From UBA1081 sp045636025 (GTDB lineage: Bacteria > Bacillota > Clostridia > Oscillospirales > Acutalibacteraceae): 64,000 nt of DNA. The translations under genes were made by a program, and so were the position numbers. Each line of letters begins with the position of its first letter. The stretch's first letter is position 1. Shown here piece after piece: positions 41,334 through 49,960 of this stretch. The stretch is taken from assembly GCA_045636025.1 (NCBI GenBank), contig JAZTWP010000006.1, positions 36,497 through 100,496 of the forward strand, given 5' to 3'. Under the pieces are notes generated by a model. It worked only from the letters and a program-made list of their open reading frames with translations. It was not told the origin of the DNA and did not search any database.

Positions 41334-41846
41334 TTAGTTCTCCTTTATAAGTCTGATTGATGAAAAATCGAGTCTTTCAAGCGGAATACCGCTTGCGTCA
41401 CTGACAATTGCCATAATAACTGCTGCTGTGGGTTCGTCAACATCCACAAGTTCAACAGAATCCTGTAAACATTTGATTGAATGGAATGCAAGTCTGTTGA
41501 GGGGAATGCCTGTCTGATGGCTTACAAGAGCCATAATGACTGCCGCATTTGCTTCTGAAACGCCTTCAAGACGAAGGTATCCGGGAGTTGCGGGAGCTGC
41601 GGGTGCAGCAGCGGGAGCTGTGTTTGCAACGGGAGCAGATGCTTTTTCTGAAACAGGTGCTTCGTTTGCAGAGTCTTTTGTTTTTGCTGTTGCCTTTGTG
41701 AAGATTTTTGAAATCATCATAATGAGACCGGCAATGAAAGCAAGAACAACAAGAACAATTACGAAACCGACACCTGATGTGCCGAGTGTTTCAGGAATTG
41801 TAAGCTCTGTTATCTGTTCTGTTGCTTCAAGAAGTGTAAATCTCAT
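41334..41846 (-). CDS. OadG-like gamma subunit with duplicated C-terminal motif
   Basis: The 170-aa protein has one membrane helix (about 23-45), as in OadG gamma/delta subunits, an Ala/Pro linker, and a C-terminal soluble part. That part contains two copies of a 27-residue unit: AAVIMALVSHQTGIPLNRL and AAVIMAIVSDASGIPLERL, each followed by an F-x-SI segment. Gamma subunits scaffold alpha and beta. ATG 41846 is 8 nt after GGAG. Lies 14 nt downstream of oadA. Confidence 0.8.
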   Translation of the reverse strand: MRFTLLEATEQITELTIPETLGTSGVGFVIVLVVLAFIAGLIMMISKIFTKATAKTKDSANEAPVSEKASAPVANTAPAAAPAAPATPGYLRLEGVSEANAAVIMALVSHQTGIPLNRLAFHSIKCLQDSVELVDVDEPTAAVIMAIVSDASGIPLERLDFSSIRLIKEN

Positions 41847-41860
41847 TCTCTGCACTCCTT

Positions 41861-43237
41861 TTATAAGCTCTTGATTGAATAGCTGAATGTACGTCTTCTC
41901 TTTTCTTCTCTCTTTTCGAAGAAAGCTTCAGCCTGCTGGGGGAATGCAATGTATGAGAGAACATCTTCATCACAAGTAGCTCTCTTGCCGAGATACTCTC
42001 TTGCTTCGGGAAGACCGTCTGCAAGTGTATCTGCGAAACGGCAAGTAACGGGCTTTTCGTCACCGAGAACTTTCTTGATAAGGTCAGCATCGATTGTGCC
42101 GGGAGCCTTACCGTATTCGCCCTTGATGTAAGCCTGAACTTCCTTTGAAATGTTCTTGTATCTTTCACCTGCGAGAACGTTTGATGTTGCCTGAACACCA
42201 ACCATCTGGCTCATGGGAGTAACAAGGGGAGGATAACCGAGGTCTGCTCTTACTCTGGGAGTTTCTGCAAGAACTTCATCAAGCTTGTCGAGCTTCTTCA
42301 TCTGAGTGAGCTGAGCAACAAGGTTTGAAAGCATACCGCCGGGAATCTGATAGTTAAGAGCGTCTGTATCTGTTGCCATAACAACGGGATTGAGAAGCTT
42401 TGAATCAAGGCATTCAGCTCTGTAATCCTTGAAGAACTTGTTTACTTCCATAAGAAGTTTGTCATCAAGAGCTACATCATAGCCGTACTGACGGAGAACA
42501 TAAGCCATTGTTTCTGTTGCGGGCTGACTTGTACCGCCTGAGAAGCTTGAAAGAGCAGTATCAATGATATCTGCACCTGCTTCAACAGCCTTGAGAAGAG
42601 TCATAAAGCCGAGACCTGTTGTTGAATGTGTGTGGAGAACAAGGGGAAGTTTTACTTCTGCCTTGATAGCCTTGACAAGGTCATATGCTTCCTTGGGACT
42701 CATAACACCTGCCATATCCTTGATACAGATTGACTGAACACCCATCTTTTCAAGTTCTTTTGCGATTTCAACAAACTTTTCAAGTGTGTGAACGGGGCTT
42801 GTTGTGTAGCAGATTGTACCTGAAGCGATAGCGCCTGCTTTAAGTGTTTCGTCAACTGCAACCTGAATGTTACGAAGGTCGTTGAGTGCGTCAAAGATTC
42901 TGATAACGTCAATGCCGTTTTCAACGCTCTTTCTTACAAAAAGTCTTACAACATCATCGGGGTAGTGTTTGTATCCGAGAAGGTTCTGACCTCTGAGAAG
43001 CATCTGAAGCTTTGTGTCGGGACATGCAGCTTTGATGTTTCTGAGTCTTTCCCACGGATCTTCACTGAGATAACGAAGGCAAGAGTCAAATGTTGCGCCG
43101 CCCCAGCACTCAAGTGAGTAATAGCCTGCTTTGTTGAGCTTTTCAAGAACGGGCTTGAAAGTCTCAAAAGGCATTCTCGTAGCAATGAGAGACTGCTGAG
43201 CGTCACGCAGAATGGTTTCTGTGAACTGTACTTTCAT
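41861..43237 (-). CDS. oadA: Oxaloacetate decarboxylase-type alpha subunit (carboxyltransferase)
   Basis: A 458-aa carboxyltransferase domain of the PYC/OADA type. TIM-barrel metal site blocks are visible: ETILRDAQQSLIATRM, MLLRGQNLLGYKHY, CIKDMAGVMSP and LPLVLHTHSTTGLG. It would move CO2 from oxaloacetate (or a related acid) to carrier biotin. The biotinyl domain found at the C-terminus of classical OadA is absent and supplied by the separate gene at 40914. First gene of the pump operon. Confidence 0.9.
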   Translation of the reverse strand: MKVQFTETILRDAQQSLIATRMPFETFKPVLEKLNKAGYYSLECWGGATFDSCLRYLSEDPWERLRNIKAACPDTKLQMLLRGQNLLGYKHYPDDVVRLFVRKSVENGIDVIRIFDALNDLRNIQVAVDETLKAGAIASGTICYTTSPVHTLEKFVEIAKELEKMGVQSICIKDMAGVMSPKEAYDLVKAIKAEVKLPLVLHTHSTTGLGFMTLLKAVEAGADIIDTALSSFSGGTSQPATETMAYVLRQYGYDVALDDKLLMEVNKFFKDYRAECLDSKLLNPVVMATDTDALNYQIPGGMLSNLVAQLTQMKKLDKLDEVLAETPRVRADLGYPPLVTPMSQMVGVQATSNVLAGERYKNISKEVQAYIKGEYGKAPGTIDADLIKKVLGDEKPVTCRFADTLADGLPEAREYLGKRATCDEDVLSYIAFPQQAEAFFEKREEKRRRTFSYSIKSL

Positions 43238-43298
43238 ATGTGTACCTCCTGTAAGGTTTTATATACTTCTTTACGGTATCAATTTACCGCCATTTTAT

Positions 43299-43326
43299 AT
43301 TATATCCTATTTTATGGGAAATGCAA
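43299..43326 (-). promoter_or_regulatory. Promoter of the oad operon
   Basis: On the minus strand, TTGCAT (43321-43326), a 16-nt spacer and TATAAT (43299-43304). Confidence 0.6.
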
Positions 43327-43394
43327 GGTAAAAAAGATGATAATGATGTAGAAAAAAAGGATATTCTTTATTATTTATATGTGCACTTTCACAC

Positions 43395-43431
43395 TAAAAA
43401 AAACATTGCAACTTGTAGAAAGATGCAATGT
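43395..43431 (-). terminator. Terminator of the coaX-ECF S operon
   Basis: The minus-strand stem ACATTGCA/TGCAATGT with a 13-nt loop is followed by eight T's, directly after the ECF gene stop. Confidence 0.8.
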
Positions 43432-43439
43432 CTGACAGT

Positions 43440-44072
43440 TTATTTGATTTTTGCAGTTGCTGCGTGAACTGCTTTGCCCACAGCAGTACCGATGATTGCG
43501 CAGACAACAAGTTCAACGGGAGCGTTGATTCCTGCTGCAATTGCGATAACGGTGTTAAGCACTGTATCAAGACCGCCGAGTGATGCTGCCTGCTCGGGTG
43601 TGAATGTGAAATTCATAAACAGAAGAGCGAGGAATCCGAGGAACAGAAGTGTGTTGAAAAGAGAACCTGAGATGCCTGCCACAAGAAGTGACCAGCTCTG
43701 TTTCTTGTCCTTTTTTGCACAAGCCTTATAAATAAAACCGCAAAGGAAACCTGCGAGCACTCTGGGAACATAGCAGACAATAAAAGTTTTGAAAATGCTT
43801 TCGCTCACAAGAATTGCACCGAGTGCACTTCCGGTAAAGCACTGAATGAAACTGACAATTCCGAAAACTGCACCAAGGAATGCGCCTGTAACTGCACCTT
43901 GTGTAACTGCACCGATGATGACGGGTACCATTAAAAGAGTCAGTTCAAGAGGTCCGATTCTCAGAAAGCCGATGGGAGTGAATGCCATAACTGCGATTAT
44001 AGCTGTAAGTAAAGCTGTTATCGTCAGATTGACAATTTTTTTGTGGTTTGAGTTTTTCCTTACTTTTGACAT
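43440..44072 (-). CDS. ECF transporter S component, probably for pantothenate
   Basis: A 210-aa protein with about six membrane helices and the S-component features: a basic N-terminus, an Ala-x-x-x-Ala helix (TALLTAIIAVMAF) and the PLELTLLMVPVIIGA block. S components bind a vitamin and dock on a shared EcfAAT module. It follows coaX by 78 nt on the same strand, so pantothenate (PanT-like) is the likely substrate; that is inferred from context. Confidence 0.78.
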   Translation of the reverse strand: MSKVRKNSNHKKIVNLTITALLTAIIAVMAFTPIGFLRIGPLELTLLMVPVIIGAVTQGAVTGAFLGAVFGIVSFIQCFTGSALGAILVSESIFKTFIVCYVPRVLAGFLCGFIYKACAKKDKKQSWSLLVAGISGSLFNTLLFLGFLALLFMNFTFTPEQAASLGGLDTVLNTVIAIAAGINAPVELVVCAIIGTAVGKAVHAATAKIK

Positions 44073-44150
44073 ATATATTTCCTCCTTGCTGCTGTTCCGA
44101 AGATACAGCGCAAAATTATTAACGAGTGATGTATATATTATAATGTAATG

Positions 44151-44921
44151 TTAAATTATGTTTTTATCGAATATGAATTTAAGTCCGTCGAGGATAAGGT
44201 CGGGATCGTGGATTATATCAAGACGGCAGTATCTTATGATATCGCCTGAAATTCCGCCGGTTGCGACAATTGTCTTTACTTCTTCACCGAGGTCATCTTC
44301 AAGTCTTGCACAAAGACCTTCTATCATTGCTGCTGCACCGAGAACCGTTCCTGACTGCATACTGTCAATCGTGTTTGTTCCGATAGCGCTGTGAGGAGCT
44401 TCAAGAGATATTGCGGGAAGCTGAGATGTGCCTGAAGACAATGCGTTAAGTGAAATTTTGACACCTGCGGATATTGTACAACCTCTGTAATTGCCTTTTG
44501 AGTCAAGAACGCTTATTTTATTTGCAGTTCCCATATCAAGAACAAGGCAGGGGAGCTCATATTTACCGAGTGCACCAACTGCGCCTGCAACAAGATCTGC
44601 ACCGAGCTGAGCAGGATTGTCAATGCGGATATTGAGTCCTGTTTTTACACCGGGACCGATAAGCAGAGCTGTCTGACCCGTAACTGTCTTTATTGCATCT
44701 TTGATTGCTGATGTCAGTTCGGGAACAACGGAGCTTATTATTGCACCTGTGAAGCTGAATCCGTCTGCATTGTGAATGTGAAGCATTGAGGATAATTCAA
44801 CTGCATACTGATCGGGTGTTTTTGCTCTGTCTGTTGCCGCTCTGAGCACAAGTATAAGTGAATCTTCATTATATATACCTATTGTAATGTTAGTATTTCC
44901 TATATCTACAGCAAGAATCAT
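44151..44921 (-). CDS. coaX: Type III pantothenate kinase
   Basis: A 256-aa ASKHA-fold kinase for the first step of CoA synthesis. Signatures: DIGNTNITIGIY at the N-terminus, GADLVAGAVGA, LVLDMGTANKISVLD and ATGGISGDI. Length is typical. It precedes the ECF S component, suggesting vitamin uptake and activation together. Confidence 0.94.
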   Translation of the reverse strand: MILAVDIGNTNITIGIYNEDSLILVLRAATDRAKTPDQYAVELSSMLHIHNADGFSFTGAIISSVVPELTSAIKDAIKTVTGQTALLIGPGVKTGLNIRIDNPAQLGADLVAGAVGALGKYELPCLVLDMGTANKISVLDSKGNYRGCTISAGVKISLNALSSGTSQLPAISLEAPHSAIGTNTIDSMQSGTVLGAAAMIEGLCARLEDDLGEEVKTIVATGGISGDIIRYCRLDIIHDPDLILDGLKFIFDKNII

Positions 44922-44942
44922 CTTATCACCGCCTTATTAATC

Positions 44943-44971
44943 ATTATATATGTTTTTCTCATAATGTTCAA
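44943..44971 (-). promoter_or_regulatory. Promoter of coaX
   Basis: On the minus strand, TTGAAC (44966-44971), a 17-nt spacer and TATAAT (44943-44948). Confidence 0.65.
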
Positions 44972-44979
44972 GAATTCTG

Positions 44980-45008
44980 TTGAACAAAATTTCATAATAT
45001 GATACAAT
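44980..45008 (+). promoter_or_regulatory. Promoter of proC
   Basis: TTGAAC (44980-44985), a 17-nt spacer and TACAAT (45003-45008). Its -35 box and that of coaX form an inverted GTTCAA/TTGAAC pair 8 bp apart. Confidence 0.65.
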
Positions 45009-45055
45009 TTAACTTAGTTAAATTCTACATTTAAGTTCACAGGGAGACGTAATAT

Positions 45056-45868
45056 ATGAAAACAATCGGTTTTATCGGTTGCGGCAATATGGCAAAACCA
45101 ATTATCCGCAATGTTGCAGAAAAAAATGTTTTTGATAAAAACAATATTTATGTTTATGATATAGATAGGGCAAAGATTGTTGATTTTTGTAAAAAATTTG
45201 AAATCAATGTTGTAGAAGACGAAAAGCAGATTGCTGAAAACTGCGATATTGTTGTCCTTTGTACAAAACCTCAGGTTTTTCCCTCACTTTTACCTGCAAT
45301 TGCAGATAGTCTGAAAAAAAATAATCCTCTTGTTGTTTCCATTGCCGCAGGCAAGACAACAGAGAGCATTTCTGCCCTTCTCGGTTATGATGCCCGTGTT
45401 GCACGTATTTTCCCCAACCTAAATGCGGAAGTGGGCGAAGCAATTTCTGCCTATACGGGAAACAGCCTTGTGAGTGAAGAGGAAATTGCCGTTGTTGGCA
45501 GAATCTGTTCATCTTACGGTGAGGCAAAGCATCTTCCCGAAGAGTTGTTTTCTGTTTTCGGTGTGCTCGGAGGCTGTGTGCCTGCATATGCATTTATGTT
45601 TATAGGTGCACTTGCCAAAGCAGGTGCCGCCAATGGACTTGATGCGGAAACTGCCCGTGAAGTGGCTGTTCAGACTGTACTTGGCTCTGCAAAGCTTCTT
45701 AAAGAGTGCGGCGGAGAGGTTGATGAATGGGTAAACAAAGTCTGTTCACCAGGAGGAACAACAATTCAGGGTGTGACTTCGCTGAGAGAATCAGATCTTG
45801 ATTCAGTTGTGAAAACTGCCTTTGAAAAGTCACTTGCAAGAGATAAAGAACTTCTTGCAGAACGCTGA
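45056..45868 (+). CDS. proC: Pyrroline-5-carboxylate reductase
   Basis: A 270-aa NAD(P)H-dependent last step of proline synthesis. N-terminal Rossmann GFIGCGNMAKPII; VSIAAGKTTESI and the C-terminal PGGTTIQGVTSLRESDL region are family signatures. GGGAGA precedes the ATG. No proA/proB in the window. Confidence 0.94.
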   Translation: MKTIGFIGCGNMAKPIIRNVAEKNVFDKNNIYVYDIDRAKIVDFCKKFEINVVEDEKQIAENCDIVVLCTKPQVFPSLLPAIADSLKKNNPLVVSIAAGKTTESISALLGYDARVARIFPNLNAEVGEAISAYTGNSLVSEEEIAVVGRICSSYGEAKHLPEELFSVFGVLGGCVPAYAFMFIGALAKAGAANGLDAETAREVAVQTVLGSAKLLKECGGEVDEWVNKVCSPGGTTIQGVTSLRESDLDSVVKTAFEKSLARDKELLAER

Positions 45869-45918
45869 AGATTGCCTGAAAACGGCTGAAGAATGCCGAA
45901 AATGACGAAAAAATTGTG

Positions 45919-45972
45919 TAAAATGCTAAAGCGGAAAAATGCTTCAAACGGCATTTTAGTCAAATTTTTTTC
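45919..45972 (+). terminator. Likely terminator of proC
   Basis: The outer stem TAAAATGC/GCATTTTA (45919-45926, 45951-45958) encloses AAGC/GCTT, followed by a T-run at 45964-45971. Longer and more AT-rich than the others. Confidence 0.5.
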
Positions 45973-45981
45973 ATTTTATGC

Positions 45982-46010
45982 TTGACTTATCGAGAGTCAT
46001 AGTATATAAT
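45982..46010 (+). promoter_or_regulatory. Strong promoter of the cohesin protein gene
   Basis: TTGACT (45982-45987), a 17-nt spacer and TATAAT (46005-46010), followed by an unusually long leader of about 90 nt with short hairpin potential (near 46022-46042 and 46056-46075). Confidence 0.75.
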
Positions 46011-46105
46011 AACAATGTATTTTGCGGGTATAACCCTGCAATTCACTATGGTGTACCGAGTCTCAAGGCTCTGTATATAGAAAAAATTAAAGGAAGGTTC
46101 TAAAA

Positions 46106-46732
46106 ATGAAACTTGCAAAGAAAATGCTCGCATGTGCAATGGCACTTGCAATGGTAGCAGCTTTCGCTCTTACAGCTTTCGCTGCTGCTCCCGTAGTTAC
46201 TCTTACAGCTACAGAGTACAAGAACGTAGGCGACGAAATCACAATCACAGTTGCTGCTACAGGTATGACAGGTCTCGAAGCTGCTGACCTTGAGTTCGCA
46301 TATGATGCTGAAGCTCTTGAGTTCGTTAAGATCGCTAAGACAGAAGACATCGAGGCAGACATGGCTGCTGGTGACAAGGTTGCTGACGGTGTTGTAACAT
46401 GGTCAATCGTTTACATGGACGGTGCTGAAGCTGACTCAGGTCTTGCTGTTCTTACTTTCAAAGTTCTCAAGGACGCAGACACAACTGTTTCTGTTAAGTA
46501 CAATTCATGGGCTGGTACAGACGAACCCGCTGCTGCTGAAGTAGTTGTTAAGAAGTTCGTTGCTCCCGAAACAACAACAAAGGCTCCCGAAACAACAACA
46601 GAATTTGTTTCAGAAGTTGAAACAACAGACAAGATCCCCCAGACAGGTGAAGTTGGCGTAGCTGCTATCGCTGGTGTTATGGCTCTTGCTGCAGTTGCTT
46701 TCGTAGCAACAAGAAAAAAGGACGAAGAATAA
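46106..46732 (+). CDS. Surface-anchored single-cohesin protein
   Basis: The 208-aa protein has a signal peptide (1-28, ending TAFAAA), then one cohesin-like beta-sandwich (about 29-150; typical GLEAADLEFAYDAEALEFV and GLAVLTFKVL blocks). A Thr/Pro/Glu linker (ETTTKAPETTTEF) follows. The end is sortase-like: IPQTG, a hydrophobic helix, then RKKDEE. Cohesins bind dockerins of cellulosomal enzymes; single-cohesin wall proteins act as anchoring scaffoldins (ScaE-like). Strong promoter, AAGGAAGG-type site and extreme codon bias indicate abundant protein. No dockerin is visible in this window, so the cellulosome role is inferred. Confidence 0.8.
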   Translation: MKLAKKMLACAMALAMVAAFALTAFAAAPVVTLTATEYKNVGDEITITVAATGMTGLEAADLEFAYDAEALEFVKIAKTEDIEADMAAGDKVADGVVTWSIVYMDGAEADSGLAVLTFKVLKDADTTVSVKYNSWAGTDEPAAAEVVVKKFVAPETTTKAPETTTEFVSEVETTDKIPQTGEVGVAAIAGVMALAAVAFVATRKKDEE

Positions 46733-46798
46733 TTTCTGACTCTTTTAATTAATCAATCAAGCATTCGCTTGAGCATTTAATTGCAAATTAAGTTTTTT

Positions 46799-46824
46799 GG
46801 GATTAGTACTTCGGTACTAATCCC
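46799..46824. other. TTCG-loop hairpin downstream of the cohesin gene
   Basis: The perfect stem GGGATTAGTAC/GTACTAATCCC with a TTCG tetraloop. No T-run follows on the plus strand, so it may stabilise the mRNA end more than terminate it. A second small hairpin TCAAGC/GCTTGA lies at 46757-46772. Confidence 0.55.
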
Positions 46825-46859
46825 TTGAACTATTTTATGAGCATTTTTTTCATTTGTTG

Positions 46860-46888
46860 TTGATTTGTTAATATTTGTATATTATAAT
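46860..46888 (+). promoter_or_regulatory. Promoter of the esterase gene
   Basis: TTGATT (46860-46865), a 17-nt spacer and TATAAT (46883-46888). Confidence 0.65.
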
Positions 46889-46920
46889 GATTTTATTAAA
46901 TCAACGGAGGTTGGTGTCAA

Positions 46921-47997
46921 ATGAAAAAAGCTTTGTCTTTAATTATTGCGGTTGTTATGCTTGTGTGCTCTCTCGGTATAGCAGTTTCAGCTCAGACAGA
47001 CGTAGTTACAGTTGCAGACGGAATTGATGCTCTTACAGCACAGTTTGTTCAGGGTGAAGGTCCTAAGACAAACGGCTACGCAATCGATTATCACTATTTC
47101 TCTCCCGTCCAGGAAGATGATACTCAGAAATACCCCCTTGTTATCTGGCTTCACGGTATGGGTGACGGCGGTTATCCCGGTAAACAGGTTGAAAAAAGTC
47201 AGATAGGTTACTGGTCTTCAGCAGAATTCCAGTCACGTTTCGGTGAAGCTCAGGGTGCATTCATTTTTGCTCCCAGATCACCTGAAGAAAAGCTTATGTT
47301 CTGGGATGATGCTCTTATCTATCCCCTCAGAGCAGCTATCGATTCATTCATTGAAGCAAATGCAGACAATATTGACATTTCAAGAATCTACATAGGCGGT
47401 TATTCAATGGGCGGAAAGATGACTCTTAAAATGGCTGTCGCATATCCCGATATGTTTGCGGCAATTTTTCCCATCTGTCCTGCGTGGACTCCTTCAGATG
47501 CTGAATTTGAACTTATTTCTGATATTCCTCTCTGGCTCACATCAGGCAAAACAGATCCCCTTATCAATTATACAGGTTCTGTTGTTCCTATGTGGAACTC
47601 AATCAAGGCTACAAACAATGTGCCTGAAAACTGCAGACTTTCAACTCTTTCAACAGTAAGATATTCTGACGGTTCAAAGACTTCAAGCGGTCATCACGCA
47701 TGGTTCTCTGTAAGCTATGATATGTTCTCTGTCGATAACGGAGATTATCCCGATATGACAACAGTAAACGGTGCAGACGAAACTGTTGTTCTCACTTATC
47801 CCGACGGTATGATTTCCTGGCTTTCACAGTTCAGTTCTGATTTTGACGGTTCAAAGGCAACTGACAGCGGAAATATTCAGGTTGAAAGCGGATTGAAAGG
47901 CAATGCTCTTTTCGGTGCGGTTTCTGAATTCATTGCTGGTATAAAGAGACTCTTTGAACAGATTGTATCAGTGATTGAGAACTTCCTTAAATTCTGA
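46921..47997 (+). CDS. Secreted alpha/beta hydrolase esterase
   Basis: A 358-aa protein with a signal peptide (1-25, ending VSAQT). The hydrolase core has oxyanion-side LVIWLHGMGDGG, nucleophile GGYSMGGKM, an Asp in SGKTDPLINY and a His in SSGHHAWFS. The fold resembles the feruloyl/acetyl-xylan and PHB-depolymerase-like esterases. The C-terminal 30 residues form an amphipathic aromatic helix (FIAGIKRLFEQIVSVIENFL) like the PHP protein's tail. Probably removes acyl groups from plant polysaccharide; substrate is inferred from neighbours and fold. Confidence 0.82.
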   Translation: MKKALSLIIAVVMLVCSLGIAVSAQTDVVTVADGIDALTAQFVQGEGPKTNGYAIDYHYFSPVQEDDTQKYPLVIWLHGMGDGGYPGKQVEKSQIGYWSSAEFQSRFGEAQGAFIFAPRSPEEKLMFWDDALIYPLRAAIDSFIEANADNIDISRIYIGGYSMGGKMTLKMAVAYPDMFAAIFPICPAWTPSDAEFELISDIPLWLTSGKTDPLINYTGSVVPMWNSIKATNNVPENCRLSTLSTVRYSDGSKTSSGHHAWFSVSYDMFSVDNGDYPDMTTVNGADETVVLTYPDGMISWLSQFSSDFDGSKATDSGNIQVESGLKGNALFGAVSEFIAGIKRLFEQIVSVIENFLKF

Positions 47998-48009
47998 TAT
48001 GTTGCATAA

Positions 48010-48050
48010 TCAGCTGTAAAACATTTTTGTTTTACAGCTGAATTTTTTTT
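48010..48050 (+). terminator. Terminator of the esterase gene
   Basis: The stem TCAGCTGTAAAAC/GTTTTACAGCTGA is followed by ATTTTTTTT, overlapping the stop codon of the convergent lipoprotein gene. Confidence 0.85.
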
Positions 48051-48387
48051 ATCTGTTATTCATTTTGTTTTCTGTATCTCTGATACGGTCGCCTGCATTT
48101 TCTGCGGCATTGCCGATATCCTCAGCAATGTCACCTGCACCCTCTGCCGCATCACCTACAGCTTCACCGAGTGCTGACTTTTCGCTTGTTGATTCGGGTG
48201 CACCCGCCTTTGTTGTTGTAACTGCAGTTGTCTTGTTTTCAGTTGTTTTTTCTGTGGCTTTTACTGTTGTTGTGGGACGCACAGATTCAATGTCATTTTC
48301 GATTTTGTCTTTTTCTTTGCTGCAACCTGCAAAAAGAAGTGTTGCCGCTGTGATGATGCCTAAAATTGAAATAATTGCTTTTTTCAT
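48049..48387 (-). CDS. Small lipoprotein downstream of ypeB
   Basis: The 112-aa protein has a lipoprotein signal peptide and lipobox LFAGC (Cys near residue 20). A Thr/Lys-rich linker (TTTVKATEKTTENKTTAV) follows, then a helical Ala/Gly/Asp repeat (GEAVGDAAEGAGDIAEDIGNA). AAAGGAGAAAAC lies before the ATG at 48387. It is 17 nt downstream of ypeB on the same strand. Function unknown; surface anchoring via diacylglycerol is expected. Confidence 0.75.
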   Translation of the reverse strand: MKKAIISILGIITAATLLFAGCSKEKDKIENDIESVRPTTTVKATEKTTENKTTAVTTTKAGAPESTSEKSALGEAVGDAAEGAGDIAEDIGNAAENAGDRIRDTENKMNNR

Positions 48388-48403
48388 TTTGTTTTCTCCT
48401 TTT

Positions 48404-49759
48404 TTATCGTGTAAGTGTTCCGCCGTCTGAATAAAGAAGCAGTTTGATATCGGCTTCATTGCCTGTTTCTGCGTCAATATAAATCAGCACGTCGTTCTGG
48501 TTTTTGTCGCTGCAGAGGAATTCGTAAGCATAGACCTCTTTGCCGTTTGTCATAGGAATAAAAGCAGTTTCCGAGCTTTTAACGGTAAGGACAGTGCTGA
48601 GCTTCTCTTTTGCGGCATTGATGCTGATGACTTTTCCGGGCACAGTTCTTGATTTATGATTCATAAGATAGCCTGTGCAGTCAACAGCAGTGATTTCGCC
48701 CTTATCAAGCGAAACGCTGACTTTGATAAGGTCAGAATAACATATTACTCCGTCCTGAGTATGGGCAAAATTGATGGTGCATATGCCGTCTGATGTGAAA
48801 TAATAGCTTTCTTTCACAGACGGATATCCGTGTTTTTCAAGGTATGAACGAGCCTTTGAAATTGCTTCTACGGGTTCGATTTTTGTTTCTCCTGCAAATT
48901 TATCTGTTATAAGATAAAGCAGAAAACCACCGTTTTTTGTGACGGCAACAGATGTGTTTTCACAATAGAAAACATAAGCTTCCGTTTTGCTTTTTTCGTC
49001 CTCGGCTTTGATGAGTTTTGATTCTTCAATGCCCGAAAAGACAGAGGCACGTTTTTTTGCTTCGGCTTCCGAAATCTGCTTTTGGTCTTTAAGGAAGCCT
49101 GAATCCTTGTTGACGATGTTATCTGCAAAAGGACCGTCATAGATAAGGGACGGATAATCCTCGAATGATTTTTCCGCATCCGTCACCGAATCGGAATATG
49201 AAACAGATAAATCGCCTTTGTCTGTGAGATTGCCCAGAGTTGAAACGGCATTTTCAAAGTCAACTTCACCTGACAGCATAACCTGTTCGATATAGCTTAT
49301 CTGGCTGGAAAGTTCACCTGCATACTTATACAGCTTTTCAATATTTTCTCTGTCTTCGTCGGTCAGCGGTTCACCTGACACGGATTTTTTTGTCACAGAT
49401 TGAACAAGGTCTGCCGCCTGAGTGAGAAACTTATTGATATTTCCGAGTTGTGCTGTGCCCGAATCAAGCTCTGAAAGGCAGTTTTTTGCACCCTGAGATG
49501 CTTTGCTCAGAGATAAAGATAGTCCCGATGTCATTGTTGCTGTGTTGGCATATTGCATTTTTCTCAGGTCATTTTCCAGCGTGTCAATGTATGATGCCAG
49601 TGATGCAACGGTGCGCTGATGTGCAACTGTCAACTCACGGGCATACCTTGTTGTTATGACTGTCTGAAAAATTCCCCAGACTGCCAGCGCTGTTGTAAGA
49701 GCAAGAGAAAAAGATAATATTCTTATCCATGTTCTTTTTGCAAGGCGTATGGTTTTCAA
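48404..49759 (-). CDS. ypeB: Germination protein YpeB
   Basis: A 451-aa protein: one N-terminal membrane helix (about 15-32), a helical region, and C-terminal PepSY-like domains (QISEAEAKKRASVFSG, VEAISKARSYLEKHGYPSV). YpeB stabilises the cortex-lytic enzyme SleB in spores, so this implies a spore former. I use the TTG at 49759, which has AAGGAG 8 nt upstream and fits the family's short cytoplasmic start. sleB, the usual partner, is not adjacent; a lipoprotein gene takes that position. Confidence 0.85.
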   Translation of the reverse strand: MKTIRLAKRTWIRILSFSLALTTALAVWGIFQTVITTRYARELTVAHQRTVASLASYIDTLENDLRKMQYANTATMTSGLSLSLSKASQGAKNCLSELDSGTAQLGNINKFLTQAADLVQSVTKKSVSGEPLTDEDRENIEKLYKYAGELSSQISYIEQVMLSGEVDFENAVSTLGNLTDKGDLSVSYSDSVTDAEKSFEDYPSLIYDGPFADNIVNKDSGFLKDQKQISEAEAKKRASVFSGIEESKLIKAEDEKSKTEAYVFYCENTSVAVTKNGGFLLYLITDKFAGETKIEPVEAISKARSYLEKHGYPSVKESYYFTSDGICTINFAHTQDGVICYSDLIKVSVSLDKGEITAVDCTGYLMNHKSRTVPGKVISINAAKEKLSTVLTVKSSETAFIPMTNGKEVYAYEFLCSDKNQNDVLIYIDAETGNEADIKLLLYSDGGTLTR

Positions 49760-49842
49760 AAAATCAGCTCCTTTGAAGGTATTTTTTGATTCGTTCACAA
49801 GTCTATGCAAAAAAAATTTTGCCAAAGAGAAATTTTTGTTTA

Positions 49843-49871
49843 TTGTATATTTATATTTTTTGTGTTATAAT
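49843..49871 (+). promoter_or_regulatory. Promoter of uxaC
   Basis: TTGTAT (49843-49848), a 17-nt spacer and TATAAT (49866-49871), about 90 nt before the ATG. Confidence 0.5.
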
Positions 49872-49960
49872 AAAAACAATTTATTAATTGTTCACTTATA
49901 CCTTTTAACTATTATCGGTAATATTCCGATAAATCATTGTGTCTCAAAGGATGGTATGAT

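Noticed and set aside
44151..44921. Riboswitch or T-box for coaX/ECF or the cysK and proC genes
   Set aside because: Leaders are short (under about 100 nt) and show no conserved riboswitch core or T-box sequence.
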